Made by a program: the position numbers and the translations under genes. The notes beneath the pieces are model-generated. The model saw nothing but the letters and a program-made list of their open reading frames with translations. It ran no database searches and was not told the DNA's origin. Positions 38,192 to 49,100 of a stretch of DNA of 64,000 nt are shown here, piece by piece. This DNA is from Prochlorococcus sp. AG-409-J16. GTDB lineage: Bacteria; Cyanobacteriota; Cyanobacteriia; PCC-6307; Cyanobiaceae. The stretch is taken from the NCBI GenBank assembly GCA_003215655.1, contig QCKB01000001.1, forward strand, positions 310,001 to 374,000. Reading direction: 5' to 3'. Position 1 is the stretch's first letter; every line of letters begins with the position of its first letter.

Positions 38192-39139
38192 ATGTCGCAG
38201 CCACAAATTGGTAAAAAAGTAATAGTCAATGTCCCCTCAACTTCAGCCAATCTGGGGCCAGGCTTTGACTGTCTAGGCGTGGCACTGGATTTGAACAATC
38301 ACTTCGCCATGCGCCGAATCGAGGGGAATGGTGAAAAATTTGACCTGATTATTGAAGGATCAGAAGGAAGTCACCTAAGAGGTGGCCCTGAAAACCTTGT
38401 TTACAGAGCCGCACAAAGGGTATGGAAAGTCGCTGGTCTTGACCCAGTTGGGCTGGAAGCACGAGTAAAACTTGCGGTACCTCCAGCAAGAGGACTTGGA
38501 AGTAGTGCAACAGCAATAGTTGCTGGTCTTGTTGGAGCCAATGCACTAATGAGCGAGCCCCTTAGCAAAGAAAAGCTTTTAGAACTAGCCATCGACATTG
38601 AAGGACACCCAGATAACGTTGTTCCTTCATTATTAGGAGGCTTATGCATGACAGCAAAAGCCTTTTCAAAGCGTTGGAGGGTAATCCGATGTGAATGGAC
38701 TGAATCAATAAAAGCAGTTGTCGCAATCCCTGCCATTCGTCTAAGTACAAGTGAGGCAAGACGATCTATGCCGAAAAATATTCCCATAGAAGACTCTGTA
38801 ACAAATTTAGGTGCATTAACCCTTCTCCTCCAAGGGCTTAGAACAGGGAATAAAGACCTAATTACCGATGGAATGCATGATCGTCTTCATGAACCGTATA
38901 GATGGCGCCTTATAAAAGGTGGTACTGAAGTCCGAACAGCTGCAATAAATGCTGGTGCACTGGGATGCGTAATAAGTGGAGCAGGTCCAAGTTTGCTTGC
39001 ACTTTGCCCTGAAGAACAAGGTGCATCTGTTAGCAAGGCTATGGTCAGAGCCTGGGAAGTCAATGGAGTAGCAAGCAGAGCTCCTGTGCTAAGCCTTCAA
39101 AGCCAAGGAGCGAACTGGCATCCGGCTGCGAGTGAGTAG
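38192..39139 (+). CDS. thrB: Homoserine kinase
   Basis: GHMP-family kinase that phosphorylates homoserine on the way to threonine. The N-terminal VPSTSANLGPGFDCLGVAL motif and the ATP-binding PPARGLGSSATAIVAG loop are clear, as is the C-terminal GAGPSLLALC segment. At 315 residues it has the normal size. It starts 18 bases after glk and is followed by ndhD at 57 bases, with a 7-bp hairpin in that gap. Confidence 0.96.
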   Translation: MSQPQIGKKVIVNVPSTSANLGPGFDCLGVALDLNNHFAMRRIEGNGEKFDLIIEGSEGSHLRGGPENLVYRAAQRVWKVAGLDPVGLEARVKLAVPPARGLGSSATAIVAGLVGANALMSEPLSKEKLLELAIDIEGHPDNVVPSLLGGLCMTAKAFSKRWRVIRCEWTESIKAVVAIPAIRLSTSEARRSMPKNIPIEDSVTNLGALTLLLQGLRTGNKDLITDGMHDRLHEPYRWRLIKGGTEVRTAAINAGALGCVISGAGPSLLALCPEEQGASVSKAMVRAWEVNGVASRAPVLSLQSQGANWHPAASE

Positions 39140-39159
39140 AATTACCCAAAGCTCTTCCC

Positions 39160-39181
39160 AGGGCCTGATAAGTTAGGCCCT
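39160..39181 (+). other. Perfect 7-bp hairpin before ndhD
   Basis: AGGGCCT at 39160-39166 pairs with AGGCCCT at 39175-39181 across an 8-base loop, between the thrB stop and the ndhD ATG 15 bases further on. It has no T-tract. It could mark a processing site or modulate ndhD translation, since it ends near the ribosome entry region. Confidence 0.35.
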
Positions 39182-39196
39182 ATCCTCAAGTCCAAC

Positions 39197-40738
39197 ATGG
39201 ACGCCAGTCTGCCGATAAGAGTCGCCTCCCAAGGCTCAGTCCCTTGGCTGTCTCTAATTGTCTTGCTTCCAGCAATTGGAGCATTATTAATGCCCTTGTT
39301 ACCTAAAGAGGTAAACAGTGGCTCAAACTTGCCTCGCAATCTGGCGCTAGGAATACTTTTAGCGGACTTTGTTCTAATCCTAGGAGTTTTCAGCAATTTA
39401 TATATTCCACAAAGTCCTGAATTACAGCTTGTAGAACGTATCAACTGGGTCCCATTTATAGGGCTTGAATGGTCTCTTGGAGTAGATGGTATTTCCGCCC
39501 CATTAGTTGTACTTAGTGGACTCATTACGCTACTTTCAGCTGCCGCCAGTTGGAAGGTTGAAAGCAGAACTAGACTATATTTTGCACTCTTACTTCTTCA
39601 AGCTTCGGCACAAGGAATTGTTTTCCTTTCCCAGGATTTCCTTTTATTTTTTCTAGCCTGGGAACTTGAACTTGTACCTGTCTACCTTCTAATAGCAATT
39701 TGGGGAGGAAATAGAAGACTATATGCTGCAACAAAATTCATACTATATACAGCACTTGCATCTTTATTAATTCTAATAAGTGGACTCGCTTTAGCTCTAT
39801 CTGGAGGTGAGTTCACTCTTAATTTAGGAGAGTTAACAGATAGATCATTCTCAGGAACTATAGGGATACTTTGTTACTTAGGGTTCCTAATTGGATTTGG
39901 AGTAAAGCTACCAATCTTCCCTCTTCACACCTGGCTTCCTGATGCACATGGAGAAGCCAATGCTCCTGTATCAATGCTTCTAGCAGGTGTACTTTTAAAG
40001 ATGGGAGGGTACGCACTTCTGAGATTCAATGTGCAAATGCTCCCTGAAGCCCATCTCCTGCTAGCTCCAGCTTTAATAGTTATAGGAATAGTTAATATCA
40101 TTTATGGAGCACTAAATGCTTTTGCTCAAGACAATGTAAAGAGAAGAATTGCCTGCAGTTCTGTAAGTCATATGGGCTTCGTTCTACTTGGCATAGGGGC
40201 CATTGATGCGCTTGGAATAAGTGGAGCGATGCTTCAAATGATTAGCCATGGCCTTATTGCTGCATCAATGTTCTTTATAACGGGCAGCTTCTACGAACGC
40301 ACGAACACTCTCTCAATACCAAACATGGGAGGTCTGGCAAAGGTTTTACCAATCACCTTTGCCTTCTTCGTGGCCTCATCACTGGCATCCCTAGCACTTC
40401 CAGGGATGAGCGGCTTTATCAGTGAAATCACAGTATTCCTGGGAATTACCAGTCAAGATGCTTTCACCTCTTTATTTAGAGCGATCACCATTTTCATTGC
40501 GGCAATAGGCCTAGTACTTACACCTGTTTATCTGCTATCAATGTGTAGACGTGTTTTCTTTGGCCCACGTATACCAGCTTTAGCAATCGTAAATGACATC
40601 AACCCAAGAGAGCTTTCTATTGGGTTGAGCCTCTTAGTTCCTACACTGGTAATTGGTTTCTGGCCAAGAGTAGCTATTAATCTATACGAGGCCTCGACAA
40701 ACTCTCTAGCTGAAGCCCTAATGCGATTTACTACCTAA
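39197..40738 (+). CDS. ndhD: NDH-1 subunit 4 (NdhD)
   Basis: A proton-pumping subunit of the cyanobacterial NDH-1 complex (respiration and cyclic electron flow). It has 513 residues with about 14 hydrophobic segments. The conserved Glu in [19 protein letters not shown], the [27 protein letters not shown] region (which holds the Lys and His of the antiporter-like channel) and SHMGFVLLG are visible. Which NDH-1 form it serves (respiratory NdhD1 or CO2-uptake types) is not decided by inspection. NdhD1 is the likely one, as no ndhF or cupA gene is adjacent. Confidence 0.95.
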   Translation: MDASLPIRVASQGSVPWLSLIVLLPAIGALLMPLLPKEVNSGSNLPRNLALGILLADFVLILGVFSNLYIPQSPELQLVERINWVPFIGLEWSLGVDGISAPLVVLSGLITLLSAAASWKVESRTRLYFALLLLQASAQGIVFLSQDFLLFFLAWELELVPVYLLIAIWGGNRRLYAATKFILYTALASLLILISGLALALSGGEFTLNLGELTDRSFSGTIGILCYLGFLIGFGVKLPIFPLHTWLPDAHGEANAPVSMLLAGVLLKMGGYALLRFNVQMLPEAHLLLAPALIVIGIVNIIYGALNAFAQDNVKRRIACSSVSHMGFVLLGIGAIDALGISGAMLQMISHGLIAASMFFITGSFYERTNTLSIPNMGGLAKVLPITFAFFVASSLASLALPGMSGFISEITVFLGITSQDAFTSLFRAITIFIAAIGLVLTPVYLLSMCRRVFFGPRIPALAIVNDINPRELSIGLSLLVPTLVIGFWPRVAINLYEASTNSLAEALMRFTT

Positions 40739-40774
40739 TAATCAAACAAACCATTTCTTCAACCTGAATAATAT

Positions 40775-42922
40775 ATGCCTCCTGCTAAGAACAATCCTCG
40801 AGAACCACTCCTAAAGGGTGAAGGCCTACCGAACTACAAAGCCATAGGGGCCAACGAGGTGACTGATCAAATACCTATCTTGATAGATACTCTAAATGAT
40901 CAATTCAGCTTTCTAGAAGACAAACTAAAAGATCAAATAGATAAAAATATTCGACTTGATTGGCAAGAAATAATGACTCCATTAAATAACCTAAATGAAC
41001 GACTAAGATGGAGCTGGGGATTAGTCTCGCATCTTAATGGAGTATGCAATTCACCAGAACTTCGTGAGGCATACTCTAAGAAACAACCAGAAGTAATACG
41101 ATTCAACAATCGTGTCGGACAAAGTAAGGTACTTCATAAAGCCTTATGTCAACTTAGAGAGCAAAACTATAGGGTCCTAAATACAACACAAAAGCGAATA
41201 CTTAAAAGTGAACTGCTCTCAATGAAGCATCGTGGTGTAGGACTTAATGAGGCAAAGCAGAAGTCATTTAACACTTTTAGCGAGCGCTTAGCTGAACTCT
41301 CAACAATCTTCAGCAATCACTTACTTGATGCAACGCAAAAATGGAGCATGTTGCTAACTGATGCCTCAGAAATTGAAGGGCTTCCAGAACGAGCCTTAGA
41401 CACACTTGCAGAAGCTGCCAAAAGAGCAGGTGATCGCCGTGAGAATGGTGGCGAACCCACTGCAAACGAAGGGCCCTGGAGGCTTGGGCTTGATATTCCT
41501 AGCTATATCCCATTCATGACCAATGCTACTAATAGAAACCTTAGGGAAAAGGCATATAAAGCATTCGTCAGCAGAGCAAGCGAAGGGACACTGAACAATC
41601 AACCTTTAATCAAGGAAATACTCTCTCTAAGGTATAAACAAGCGAGACTTTTGGGATATAAAAACTGGGCTGAGTTAAGCCTGGCCAGCAAAATGGCTGA
41701 TGACGTACATGCGGTAGAAAAATTACTAGAAGAGTTACGTTCTGCAGCTCTTCCAACCGCAAGACAAGAACTTGAAAAAATGCAAAACTGCGCCAAGAGG
41801 TGTCAAGGCGAAGAATCACCAAAACTTGCGCCCTGGGACATAAATTTTTGGGCAGAACGTCTTCGACAAGAAAGCTTCGATTTAAACCAAGAAGAATTAC
41901 GCCCGTGGTTTCCTCTGCAACAAGTCCTAGATGGCTTATTCAATCTGTGCAAAAGACTGTTTAATATCACAATCGAAGCAGCTGATGGCGAGGCTCCGGT
42001 ATGGCACAAGGATGTTCGTTTTTTTAACGTAAAAGATAATGATGACTCTATTCTCGCTTCCTTTTATTTAGATCCCTATTGCAGGCCCGCCAACAAAAGA
42101 AGTGGCGCTTGGATGGATGAATGCTTAGTTCGACAAAAGACTAGTAAAGGGGAAATAATCAAGCCAGTCGCATACCTAATTTGCAATCAAACCCCCCCAA
42201 CAGGAGATAAGCCCAGCCTAATGAGCTTCGAAGAAGTAGAAACCCTTTTTCACGAATTCGGGCATGGCTTACAACATATGCTTACAGAAGTCGACTATCC
42301 ACAAGCAGCTGGCATTAATAATGTTGAATGGGATGCCGTAGAGCTCCCTAGTCAGTTCATGGAGAACTGGTGTATAGATCGTTCGACGTTATTCAATATT
42401 GCACGTCACTGGGAAACAGGCGAACCCCTCTCAGAAAAGACGTTCCAAAAACTACTTCGTAGTAGAAATTTCAACTCGGGATTAGCAACTCTAAGACAAG
42501 TTCACTTTGCGCTTACCGATATACGACTACATAGCAGGTGGGATCCAGAATCCGGAATAACTCCTGATGAGATAAGAAGGCAACTATCTTCTACAACGAC
42601 TGTTATTCAACCAATACCCGAAGATCAATTCCTCTGCTCCTTTAGTCATATCTTTGCAGGAGGCTATGCTGCTGGATACTACTCTTATAAATGGGCTGAG
42701 GTGCTAAGTGCTGATGCATTTGCAGCATTTGAAGAAGAGGGGCTTCAAAGAGAAGAAAACATAAAAAAAATTGGTGGTCGTTTTCGTAAGACAATTTTAA
42801 GTCTAGGAGGTAGTCGATCTCCGTCTGAAGTCTTCAAATCCTTCCGTGGTCGCCCACCCACAACCAATGCTCTTATCCGTCACTCAGGACTAAACGTCGT
42901 TAACGCTGAAGAATCACATTAA
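40775..42922 (+). CDS. prlC: M3-family oligopeptidase (oligopeptidase A type)
   Basis: Cytosolic zinc metalloprotease that degrades short peptides, including cleaved signal peptides in relatives. The HEFGH zinc motif is at residues 493-497, in the context ETLFHEFGHGLQHML. A distal Glu lies about 25-30 residues later in NVEWDAVELPSQ. The total of 715 residues is normal for the family. Its last 23 bases overlap the end of the convergent hydrolase gene, with no terminator seen between the two. Confidence 0.94.
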   Translation: MPPAKNNPREPLLKGEGLPNYKAIGANEVTDQIPILIDTLNDQFSFLEDKLKDQIDKNIRLDWQEIMTPLNNLNERLRWSWGLVSHLNGVCNSPELREAYSKKQPEVIRFNNRVGQSKVLHKALCQLREQNYRVLNTTQKRILKSELLSMKHRGVGLNEAKQKSFNTFSERLAELSTIFSNHLLDATQKWSMLLTDASEIEGLPERALDTLAEAAKRAGDRRENGGEPTANEGPWRLGLDIPSYIPFMTNATNRNLREKAYKAFVSRASEGTLNNQPLIKEILSLRYKQARLLGYKNWAELSLASKMADDVHAVEKLLEELRSAALPTARQELEKMQNCAKRCQGEESPKLAPWDINFWAERLRQESFDLNQEELRPWFPLQQVLDGLFNLCKRLFNITIEAADGEAPVWHKDVRFFNVKDNDDSILASFYLDPYCRPANKRSGAWMDECLVRQKTSKGEIIKPVAYLICNQTPPTGDKPSLMSFEEVETLFHEFGHGLQHMLTEVDYPQAAGINNVEWDAVELPSQFMENWCIDRSTLFNIARHWETGEPLSEKTFQKLLRSRNFNSGLATLRQVHFALTDIRLHSRWDPESGITPDEIRRQLSSTTTVIQPIPEDQFLCSFSHIFAGGYAAGYYSYKWAEVLSADAFAAFEEEGLQREENIKKIGGRFRKTILSLGGSRSPSEVFKSFRGRPPTTNALIRHSGLNVVNAEESH

Positions 42923-43499
42923 CAAGAGTATCTAAAGCAACTGGATGAGATATTAAGTTTCTATGGCTACGAACACTCAAAGGTCTTTGCTCTCCCATTG
43001 GTAACACTGCCTCCCAACCAGGTATAACCATCAAGTCCCAATAAGAAAAAAAACTACTGCAAGTTACATCGCCTATTGATAGCAAATCATTATCTAATTC
43101 ACTAATAAGTGGGCTCCCGCGTTTCATATCTGCCACCCCCGGAAGAAGCCAAGAAGGAACCAGCTGTGCTGTATATGTACCTCTATGAGGGCATCCCACA
43201 CTAATAAAACGATGCGTGCGCCTTGAACCACCAAGTTGCTGTAACCAGATTCGGCTAATTAGTCCACCCATCGAGAATCCAAGAATATCTACACAAGTTT
43301 CTATCCCCCATCTCTCAATAATCTGAACGTTCAAATTCTGTGCAAGTCTTTTTAAAGGAACACGTCCAAGGCGGTGAGGGAGATGTGGTGTCATAAGAGG
43401 CATGTCATATCCCTCAAGCTTTCTTACTAAGTCAGAAAAGACGTTTGGGTTATCCCATAGGCCATGAACCAAAATCAATGGACGTGGAGAGCGGGACAT
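42900..43499 (-). CDS. Alpha/beta-hydrolase (esterase/lipase-like)
   Basis: A 199-residue hydrolase. LILVHGLWDNP (oxyanion region) opens the fold and the nucleophile elbow GFSMGG holds Ser76. An HRGTYTAQLVP segment and a late SHRNLISHPVALDTLVN with a candidate catalytic His follow. I chose ATG at 43499. The longer frame from 43559 would overlap folB by 56 bases and adds 20 residues that do not match the fold. It is the last gene of the tamB-ROK-proA-folB operon, four bases after the folB stop. Substrate is unknown. Confidence 0.82.
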   Translation of the reverse strand: MSRSPRPLILVHGLWDNPNVFSDLVRKLEGYDMPLMTPHLPHRLGRVPLKRLAQNLNVQIIERWGIETCVDILGFSMGGLISRIWLQQLGGSRRTHRFISVGCPHRGTYTAQLVPSWLLPGVADMKRGSPLISELDNDLLSIGDVTCSSFFSYWDLMVIPGWEAVLPMGEQRPLSVRSHRNLISHPVALDTLVNVILQR

Positions 43500-43503
43500 A
43501 CCA

Positions 43504-43887
43504 TCAGGTAGGAGTTGAGTAGCGATATCTTTCGACAGAAACAGTTCCAGTAAATCCACTCAGAGGAACATTACATTTCTGGACCACAACACGCATCTTC
43601 ACTTGCCCATACAACTCCTCAAGTACATCAAGAATCCTCTCATTAAAATGTTCAAGTGTGAAACATCTAATTTCCGAGGCTAAATGTTGAAGACTTCGAA
43701 TTGCCAAACTATAATCTGCTGTTTCGGCCAAGTCATCAGCCTTAGAAGCCTTATCCAGATCAAGCCATAAACTGAAGTCTATAGAGAACCACTGACCTAA
43801 TTGCCTTTCCTGTTCAAGTACACCTACATGTGACCATATACGAAGGTCCTTTACATGTATAGCTCCTGATGGTAGACAATCAATCAC
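43504..43887 (-). CDS. folB: Dihydroneopterin aldolase
   Basis: Folate pathway enzyme that cleaves dihydroneopterin to 6-hydroxymethyl-dihydropterin and glycolaldehyde. The family start [20 protein letters not shown] (catalytic Glu region) and the [15 protein letters not shown] segment are clear, with a Lys-rich strand and VSVERYR at the end. Length is 127 residues. It overlaps proA by four bases and the next hydrolase starts four bases after its stop, as in a tight operon. Confidence 0.92.
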   Translation of the reverse strand: MIDCLPSGAIHVKDLRIWSHVGVLEQERQLGQWFSIDFSLWLDLDKASKADDLAETADYSLAIRSLQHLASEIRCFTLEHFNERILDVLEELYGQVKMRVVVQKCNVPLSGFTGTVSVERYRYSTPT

Positions 43888-45200
43888 AATGGCAAATCTA
43901 TATGCGAAAAGGATTTCATTCCAGATGAAAAGTCGGCAGAAATATGACCATTACCACGCAGCAAATATTTATAAGTCACTAGACCTTCTAATCCAACTGG
44001 ACCTCTGGGGGGCAAAGTTTGAGTACTAATCCCGACCTCAGCGCCAAAGCCATAACGGAAGCCATCAGCAAAGCGTGTTGAACAATTATGATAAACCCCT
44101 GCACTATCAACTGATCTTAAGAAAATTTCAGCAGTTTCTTTGTTACTGGTGACAATTGACTCAGTATGCCTCGACCCATAACGTCGAATATGTTCTAACG
44201 CAGCACCTAAACTATCAACTACCTTTATAGACAAAGTCAGACCTAGGTATTCTGTAGACCAATCCTCCTCATTCGCGAGCATCTTCACCCCAAAAGACTG
44301 GCTTAAGTCATCACCAAGTAATCGAACCCCAAGATTACTCAATTCAGGAACCATTTTATTTAAAAAAGTTTCAGCAACCTTCTCATGGACTAATAAAGTT
44401 TCTATAGCATTACAAGCTGCCGGGTACTGAGTTTTGCTATCCACTGTAATTCTCAAAGCCTGATCTATATCCGCATCCGAGTCTATATAAAGATGACATA
44501 TTCCATCTGCATGGCCAAGTACAGGAATATGCGTATTTTCTTGAATAAAACGTACTAATTCATTACTCCCTCGAGGAATAATCAGGTCAACTAATCCATC
44601 CAATCGAAGCAATGCCTGGCTTTCTTGACGAGTAGTAAGAAGCGCCAAAGTTTCTGGAGAGACTGCCGAAGAAGAAAGTCCATGTTTTAGCGCTTTCATG
44701 ATCACTTCATTGCTACGGCTTGCCTCACTACCGCCCTTAAGGATGGCTCCATTACCAGAGCAAATAGCCAAAGCCGCAATCTGAATCAAAGCATCTGGTC
44801 GCGCCTCAAAGATCACACCCAAAACCCCTAGAGGAACTGTTACCCGCTCTAATACCAAATCCTCATCCAACTTCCTATGAAGCTGACGATGGCCCAGAGG
44901 ATCAGGCAAGCGAGCTAACCTCCTCAGCCCCTCAATCGCACCTTCCAACTTTGATTCATCTAACTTCAACCGAGCCATTAATGCAGAAGTCAATCCATCA
45001 GCTTCTGAACGATCAAGATCCTCTTTATTCGCTGCAACAATTTCCCGCGATCTAGTCGAAAGCGACTCAGCTATCTTCATTAAAGAGCTGCGTCTCTGGT
45101 CAAGAGTGGTGTGACCAAGCGATAACGCCGCCCGTCGAACATCAAAAGCCAGCTGAAGCAACTCTGCCGAAGGCTCTGGAACTAAGGAATGGTTTTGCAT
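43884..45200 (-). CDS. proA: Gamma-glutamyl phosphate reductase
   Basis: Second step of proline synthesis from glutamate. It has 438 residues with the NAD(P)-binding region early, and the catalytic Cys in [16 protein letters not shown]. The C-terminal [26 protein letters not shown] matches the family. It is followed by folB with a four-base overlap. The start ATG at 45200 leaves about 60 bases to the ROK gene upstream. proB is not present in the window. Confidence 0.97.
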   Translation of the reverse strand: MQNHSLVPEPSAELLQLAFDVRRAALSLGHTTLDQRRSSLMKIAESLSTRSREIVAANKEDLDRSEADGLTSALMARLKLDESKLEGAIEGLRRLARLPDPLGHRQLHRKLDEDLVLERVTVPLGVLGVIFEARPDALIQIAALAICSGNGAILKGGSEASRSNEVIMKALKHGLSSSAVSPETLALLTTRQESQALLRLDGLVDLIIPRGSNELVRFIQENTHIPVLGHADGICHLYIDSDADIDQALRITVDSKTQYPAACNAIETLLVHEKVAETFLNKMVPELSNLGVRLLGDDLSQSFGVKMLANEEDWSTEYLGLTLSIKVVDSLGAALEHIRRYGSRHTESIVTSNKETAEIFLRSVDSAGVYHNCSTRFADGFRYGFGAEVGISTQTLPPRGPVGLEGLVTYKYLLRGNGHISADFSSGMKSFSHIDLPL

Positions 45201-45259
45201 CGCAACTAATTAGTTACTGTTAATCATTACTCCCATAGCGCTCAATGGGAAATACTTAC

Positions 45260-46150
45260 TCATTTGTTCGCAAGCATTGCTGCGCCCAATAAGGCTGCGT
45301 CATTGCCCAAGTCACAAGTCCGGACCTTGGGTTGATGAATCTCATTAGAGCGAAGATAGCTAGAGAGTGTCTTATGAAGCAATGATAAAGACCCTTCTGA
45401 ACAATGAGGTGATTTACCTTCCAAAAGAACCATCTCCGGTCTAACTTCGTTAAGCAATGGAGCGATTGCTGCTCCAAATTCTCTTCCAAAACGCATTACG
45501 CTATCAACAAAGGCTTTATCCTGAAAGCAAACCACTTTATTGTTTTTGGTTGTTCCATTAGAGCAAGGAGAAGGAGAATCAAAACTATTTAATTCTTGTT
45601 TTAGAAAAACACTTTCATTGTAATTACTACTACTTCCAAAGGAATAATTAGCCTCTAACAAAATTGACACCTTATCAAAAAGATGCGGATCAACAATCAA
45701 ACTTCCGTCTACCATTACACCACTATAAATCTGACGCCCTAAAGAAAAACAAATAACATTTTGGAGTCCCCTGGCAGAACCAAGTAATGTCTCGCCGAGC
45801 AAAGCACAATTAGCATGTCTGCCAAGGGTGACTTTCCTCCTCAATCGAGGCTCTAACCAATCAACAAAAGGGACCGAGTGCCATCCAAACAAATCAACAG
45901 AAACTTTATCCAAGGTATTGGATGCTGAAATCGGTTCAGGAAGTCCAACGCCTACAAAGGCAACTTCATGTTTTGGGTCAATTGACTCAATTCCATCACA
46001 TAAAGTAACTGTAACCGCACCTGGTAGCGGAGGTTGAGGAGTAGATAACTCAATTGTCTCTAGAAGAGTGCCATTAAAATCAAATCTTCCCAATCTGATA
46101 GTTGTCTCATCAAAATCAACCCCTATTAACTGTCTAATTTCATCAATCAC
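45260..46150 (-). CDS. Degenerate ROK-family protein (probable pseudokinase)
   Basis: A 296-residue protein that aligns over its length with ROK sugar kinases but has lost the key residues. The N-terminal DIGGTxxK loop reads VDFDETTIRLGRFD. The NDAN motif that carries the catalytic Asp reads RHAN (111-114), placing His where Asp should be. The phosphate-binding GTGIG reads GRQIYSG, and no zinc-binding Cys cluster is visible. The flanking context (LFGWHSVPFVDWLEPRL) is nevertheless well kept. I infer a non-catalytic sugar-binding or regulatory role. It follows tamB by three bases and precedes proA. It is not a pseudogene by frame: no stop or shift is seen. Confidence 0.8.
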   Translation of the reverse strand: MIDEIRQLIGVDFDETTIRLGRFDFNGTLLETIELSTPQPPLPGAVTVTLCDGIESIDPKHEVAFVGVGLPEPISASNTLDKVSVDLFGWHSVPFVDWLEPRLRRKVTLGRHANCALLGETLLGSARGLQNVICFSLGRQIYSGVMVDGSLIVDPHLFDKVSILLEANYSFGSSSNYNESVFLKQELNSFDSPSPCSNGTTKNNKVVCFQDKAFVDSVMRFGREFGAAIAPLLNEVRPEMVLLEGKSPHCSEGSLSLLHKTLSSYLRSNEIHQPKVRTCDLGNDAALLGAAMLANK

Positions 46151-46153
46151 CTA

Positions 46154-49100
46154 TCAAAATCGGAAAAACATTTGAAGCCGGCTTTGCCATGTCCCTCTAT
46201 TATCTAAGGAACCAACAAGTCCAACATTAGGAGTAACCTGATAAGAAACAGTTCCCTGGGGAGGTATATCTTGCCGATTAGGAGCAGCCAGGACTGACAA
46301 GTTAACGCGGTCAGACAAATCAACGCCAACCTCTGTAACCCATGCCTGCTGCGATGGTGCACCACCCTCAACCTCCTCCTGATTAGCAGGCTGACTATCT
46401 CCTGTTTTGTCAGTGACTTCAGGTGTTACATAGGCAGGATAAAAAGCAACTTGCAAACGTTCACTAAAAGCGCCTGTAATTGTTCCCAATAGGGGAGATA
46501 AAATTGACTTTCCAAGTACATTGGCTAATTCTTTCTCTCCTCCACCCAGCAGTTCCTTCAAAGAATCTCCTCCAATAAGACCAAACAATTGGTCTCTAGT
46601 TAAGGGAGGAAGACTTCGTAATTCAATGTTCTCAGCAAGGCGATCAGCTGGACCAGATGCTTCCAATGTAATTTTAACAAGCCTAAACCCTCCTACACCA
46701 ACGCCTCCTCCTGATCCATTCCTTGTAAAGATTGTAGAAGAAGCAACATTATTCTGATCTCCAACTTTTTCTGAAACTCTGGTGGTCATTGCTACGTCAA
46801 TATATGGAATAAATCCAAGCGTGGGTGTAAATACAGCCACATTTGGAGCACGACGCTCCAGATTAAAAGTTGTAGTAAAGAGACTTACACGACCATTTAG
46901 TAAACGAACCACACCACTTGCTTTTAATCTCGGATCTAAAGGTCCATTTAACGTAAGTAACCCTGCTGTACGAAAATCAGCTAAAGGTTGTGATGTTATG
47001 CGAAGGTTAGGGCCAAGACGTAAACGTAAATTGTCAAAACTCACAAAAGGAATGCTAGGGAAAGCTCCTCTAAGCATCTGACCTGTAGGTGATTCCAAGT
47101 CCTGTCCTTGCAACACCAAAGGACTTTGAAAATCCCATTCTTTAAGTAGTGAGGAAATTCCTTTGCGCGAGGTAGCCGTAGAGGCTGAAACACCAACTTC
47201 TTCTGAAAGATCTTCATCTTGTTTACTCTTCGCTGACATTTTTCCTAACTTCTTAAAGCCTGAACGTCGAGGAGAGATGGCTCCTTCATTAATGGTTAAC
47301 TCTCCTCCAAGGCGGGGTTTAAACAATGAATTTTTGACAATCAAATCGCCATCTACTTGGACATCAGCAACCGGCAAATTAAAACGAACCTTCTCCATTC
47401 CAAACACAAGTGGCTGACTCTCAATAGTTGAACGGAAGAATGCAATTGCCCCACTTCCTTTCAAACTTCCCTCCGCGCCAAACTGCGCCCGAAGTTGTTG
47501 GACCTCAAGGCGGTCAAAGTCAAACACAATGGAAGCATCTAAATCAGTTAGAGGCTGCTCCATAACAATAAATTTCCCGTTCCGTATCACAAAGAAGCCA
47601 TTCGCCTGAGGAGCATTAAGAGGTCCTCTCAAAAGCAGTCTTAAATCAGATTGCCCTCCTTTCCACACAAGAGTGCCATCTGATAGTCCACCCAGAAAGT
47701 GCAACCCATCACCATGACTTTCTATCCTGAGGTCAATAGGCCGTGCTGAAGACAACGGGACTTTTCCCACAATCGTAATGGGCTCAATAGAGCTTTTACT
47801 CCTAACAGCCACATCCATTTCAACAAGAAAACGACTTATCGAGATCTTTCCTCGATCAAGTACAAATGATGTCTCCGCCAACTTAGCTTTATCAAGAATC
47901 AAATCAGCAGATGCTTCCGCCTCTCCATCTTTAAAACGGTATTTTCCATTCAATCCAAAGCTACCTTGTATGGAAGAAGGGATAGGTGCTACTAACCCCA
48001 TTAACGTCAAGGGAATTCTCAGAATCGAAAAATTACCTTCGCTTTGCTGCAATGCACCATTAAATGAAATAGCAAATGGCTGGCTCTTCTTAACCTCTTG
48101 AACATTTTGACCATCCATCCACAAATATCCTTTTGCATCTAAAACAAGGTTGAGGCTAGATAAATCTGATCCGTTCAAGTCGACATCCGCATCTATCTCC
48201 CCACGTAAGTCTTCTGGATCAATAATCTTTCCTATTCTCCTCTTGTTTTCGTCTTTTTCCAAAGAGCTCTTAGCCAAATCTATTGCCTTAAATTTTCCCT
48301 CTAAAGAGCCATCAAAGGTATTAACCAATAAAGTTCCAAGGTCGCCAGCATTCCCAGTAGCAGAAAGTCTCTTGTCTTTAAATTGAGGTAGTTGCAAGGC
48401 GCTAAAAGCTAGCCATCGAGCACTTACACCTCTCACCTTTGCATTAGCACTCAACTCACCGCCTAGACGCCCCTTTACAGAAAGTATTACCTTTCCAATA
48501 TCAGGAGGAGCAAGTTCGCTAGTAATTGAATAATTCTTCTCTGAGTATTTCCCATTCAGAGTTGCCTCCCTCAAACCCAAGCCCATGAGGCCAAAGCCCA
48601 TAAGGCGTGGATAAAGCATTTTGGCCTGTCCTTTTATGGAAAAAGGTTGAAAAGAGAAGTTACCTTCTCCACTGAATTTTCCAAAAATCCCCTTAAATCC
48701 TCTAGAAGGTGAAATTGCTACTTGAATTCCATCAACACTAAAGTCATCTGCAAACCAATCAAAGCCAGCAACAGTTTTTCTCAAAGATATTTTTCCACCT
48801 GCCCTAGTCATGGCTAAATCAGCTAATGACCAATTGGATTCCAGCCTCCCAAAAAGAGTGGAAGGCACATTCCCTTGAACAGAATCCAGCCTTACCACCC
48901 CACCACCGCCAGGAGCACCAATAAAATCGCCTCTCCACTCTTCCTGGAGTCGTAATCCACCTATTTGCGGATTAACTGCCTGAAGAGAAAGAGTAGGCTT
49001 CAACTTCGAAAGCTCTCCCTTTACCTGACCATCTATGGCAAGTGTTCCTGCCATAGATCTACCAAATAGAGGGCCAAGGTGTGATAAAGGGAAACTCTCG

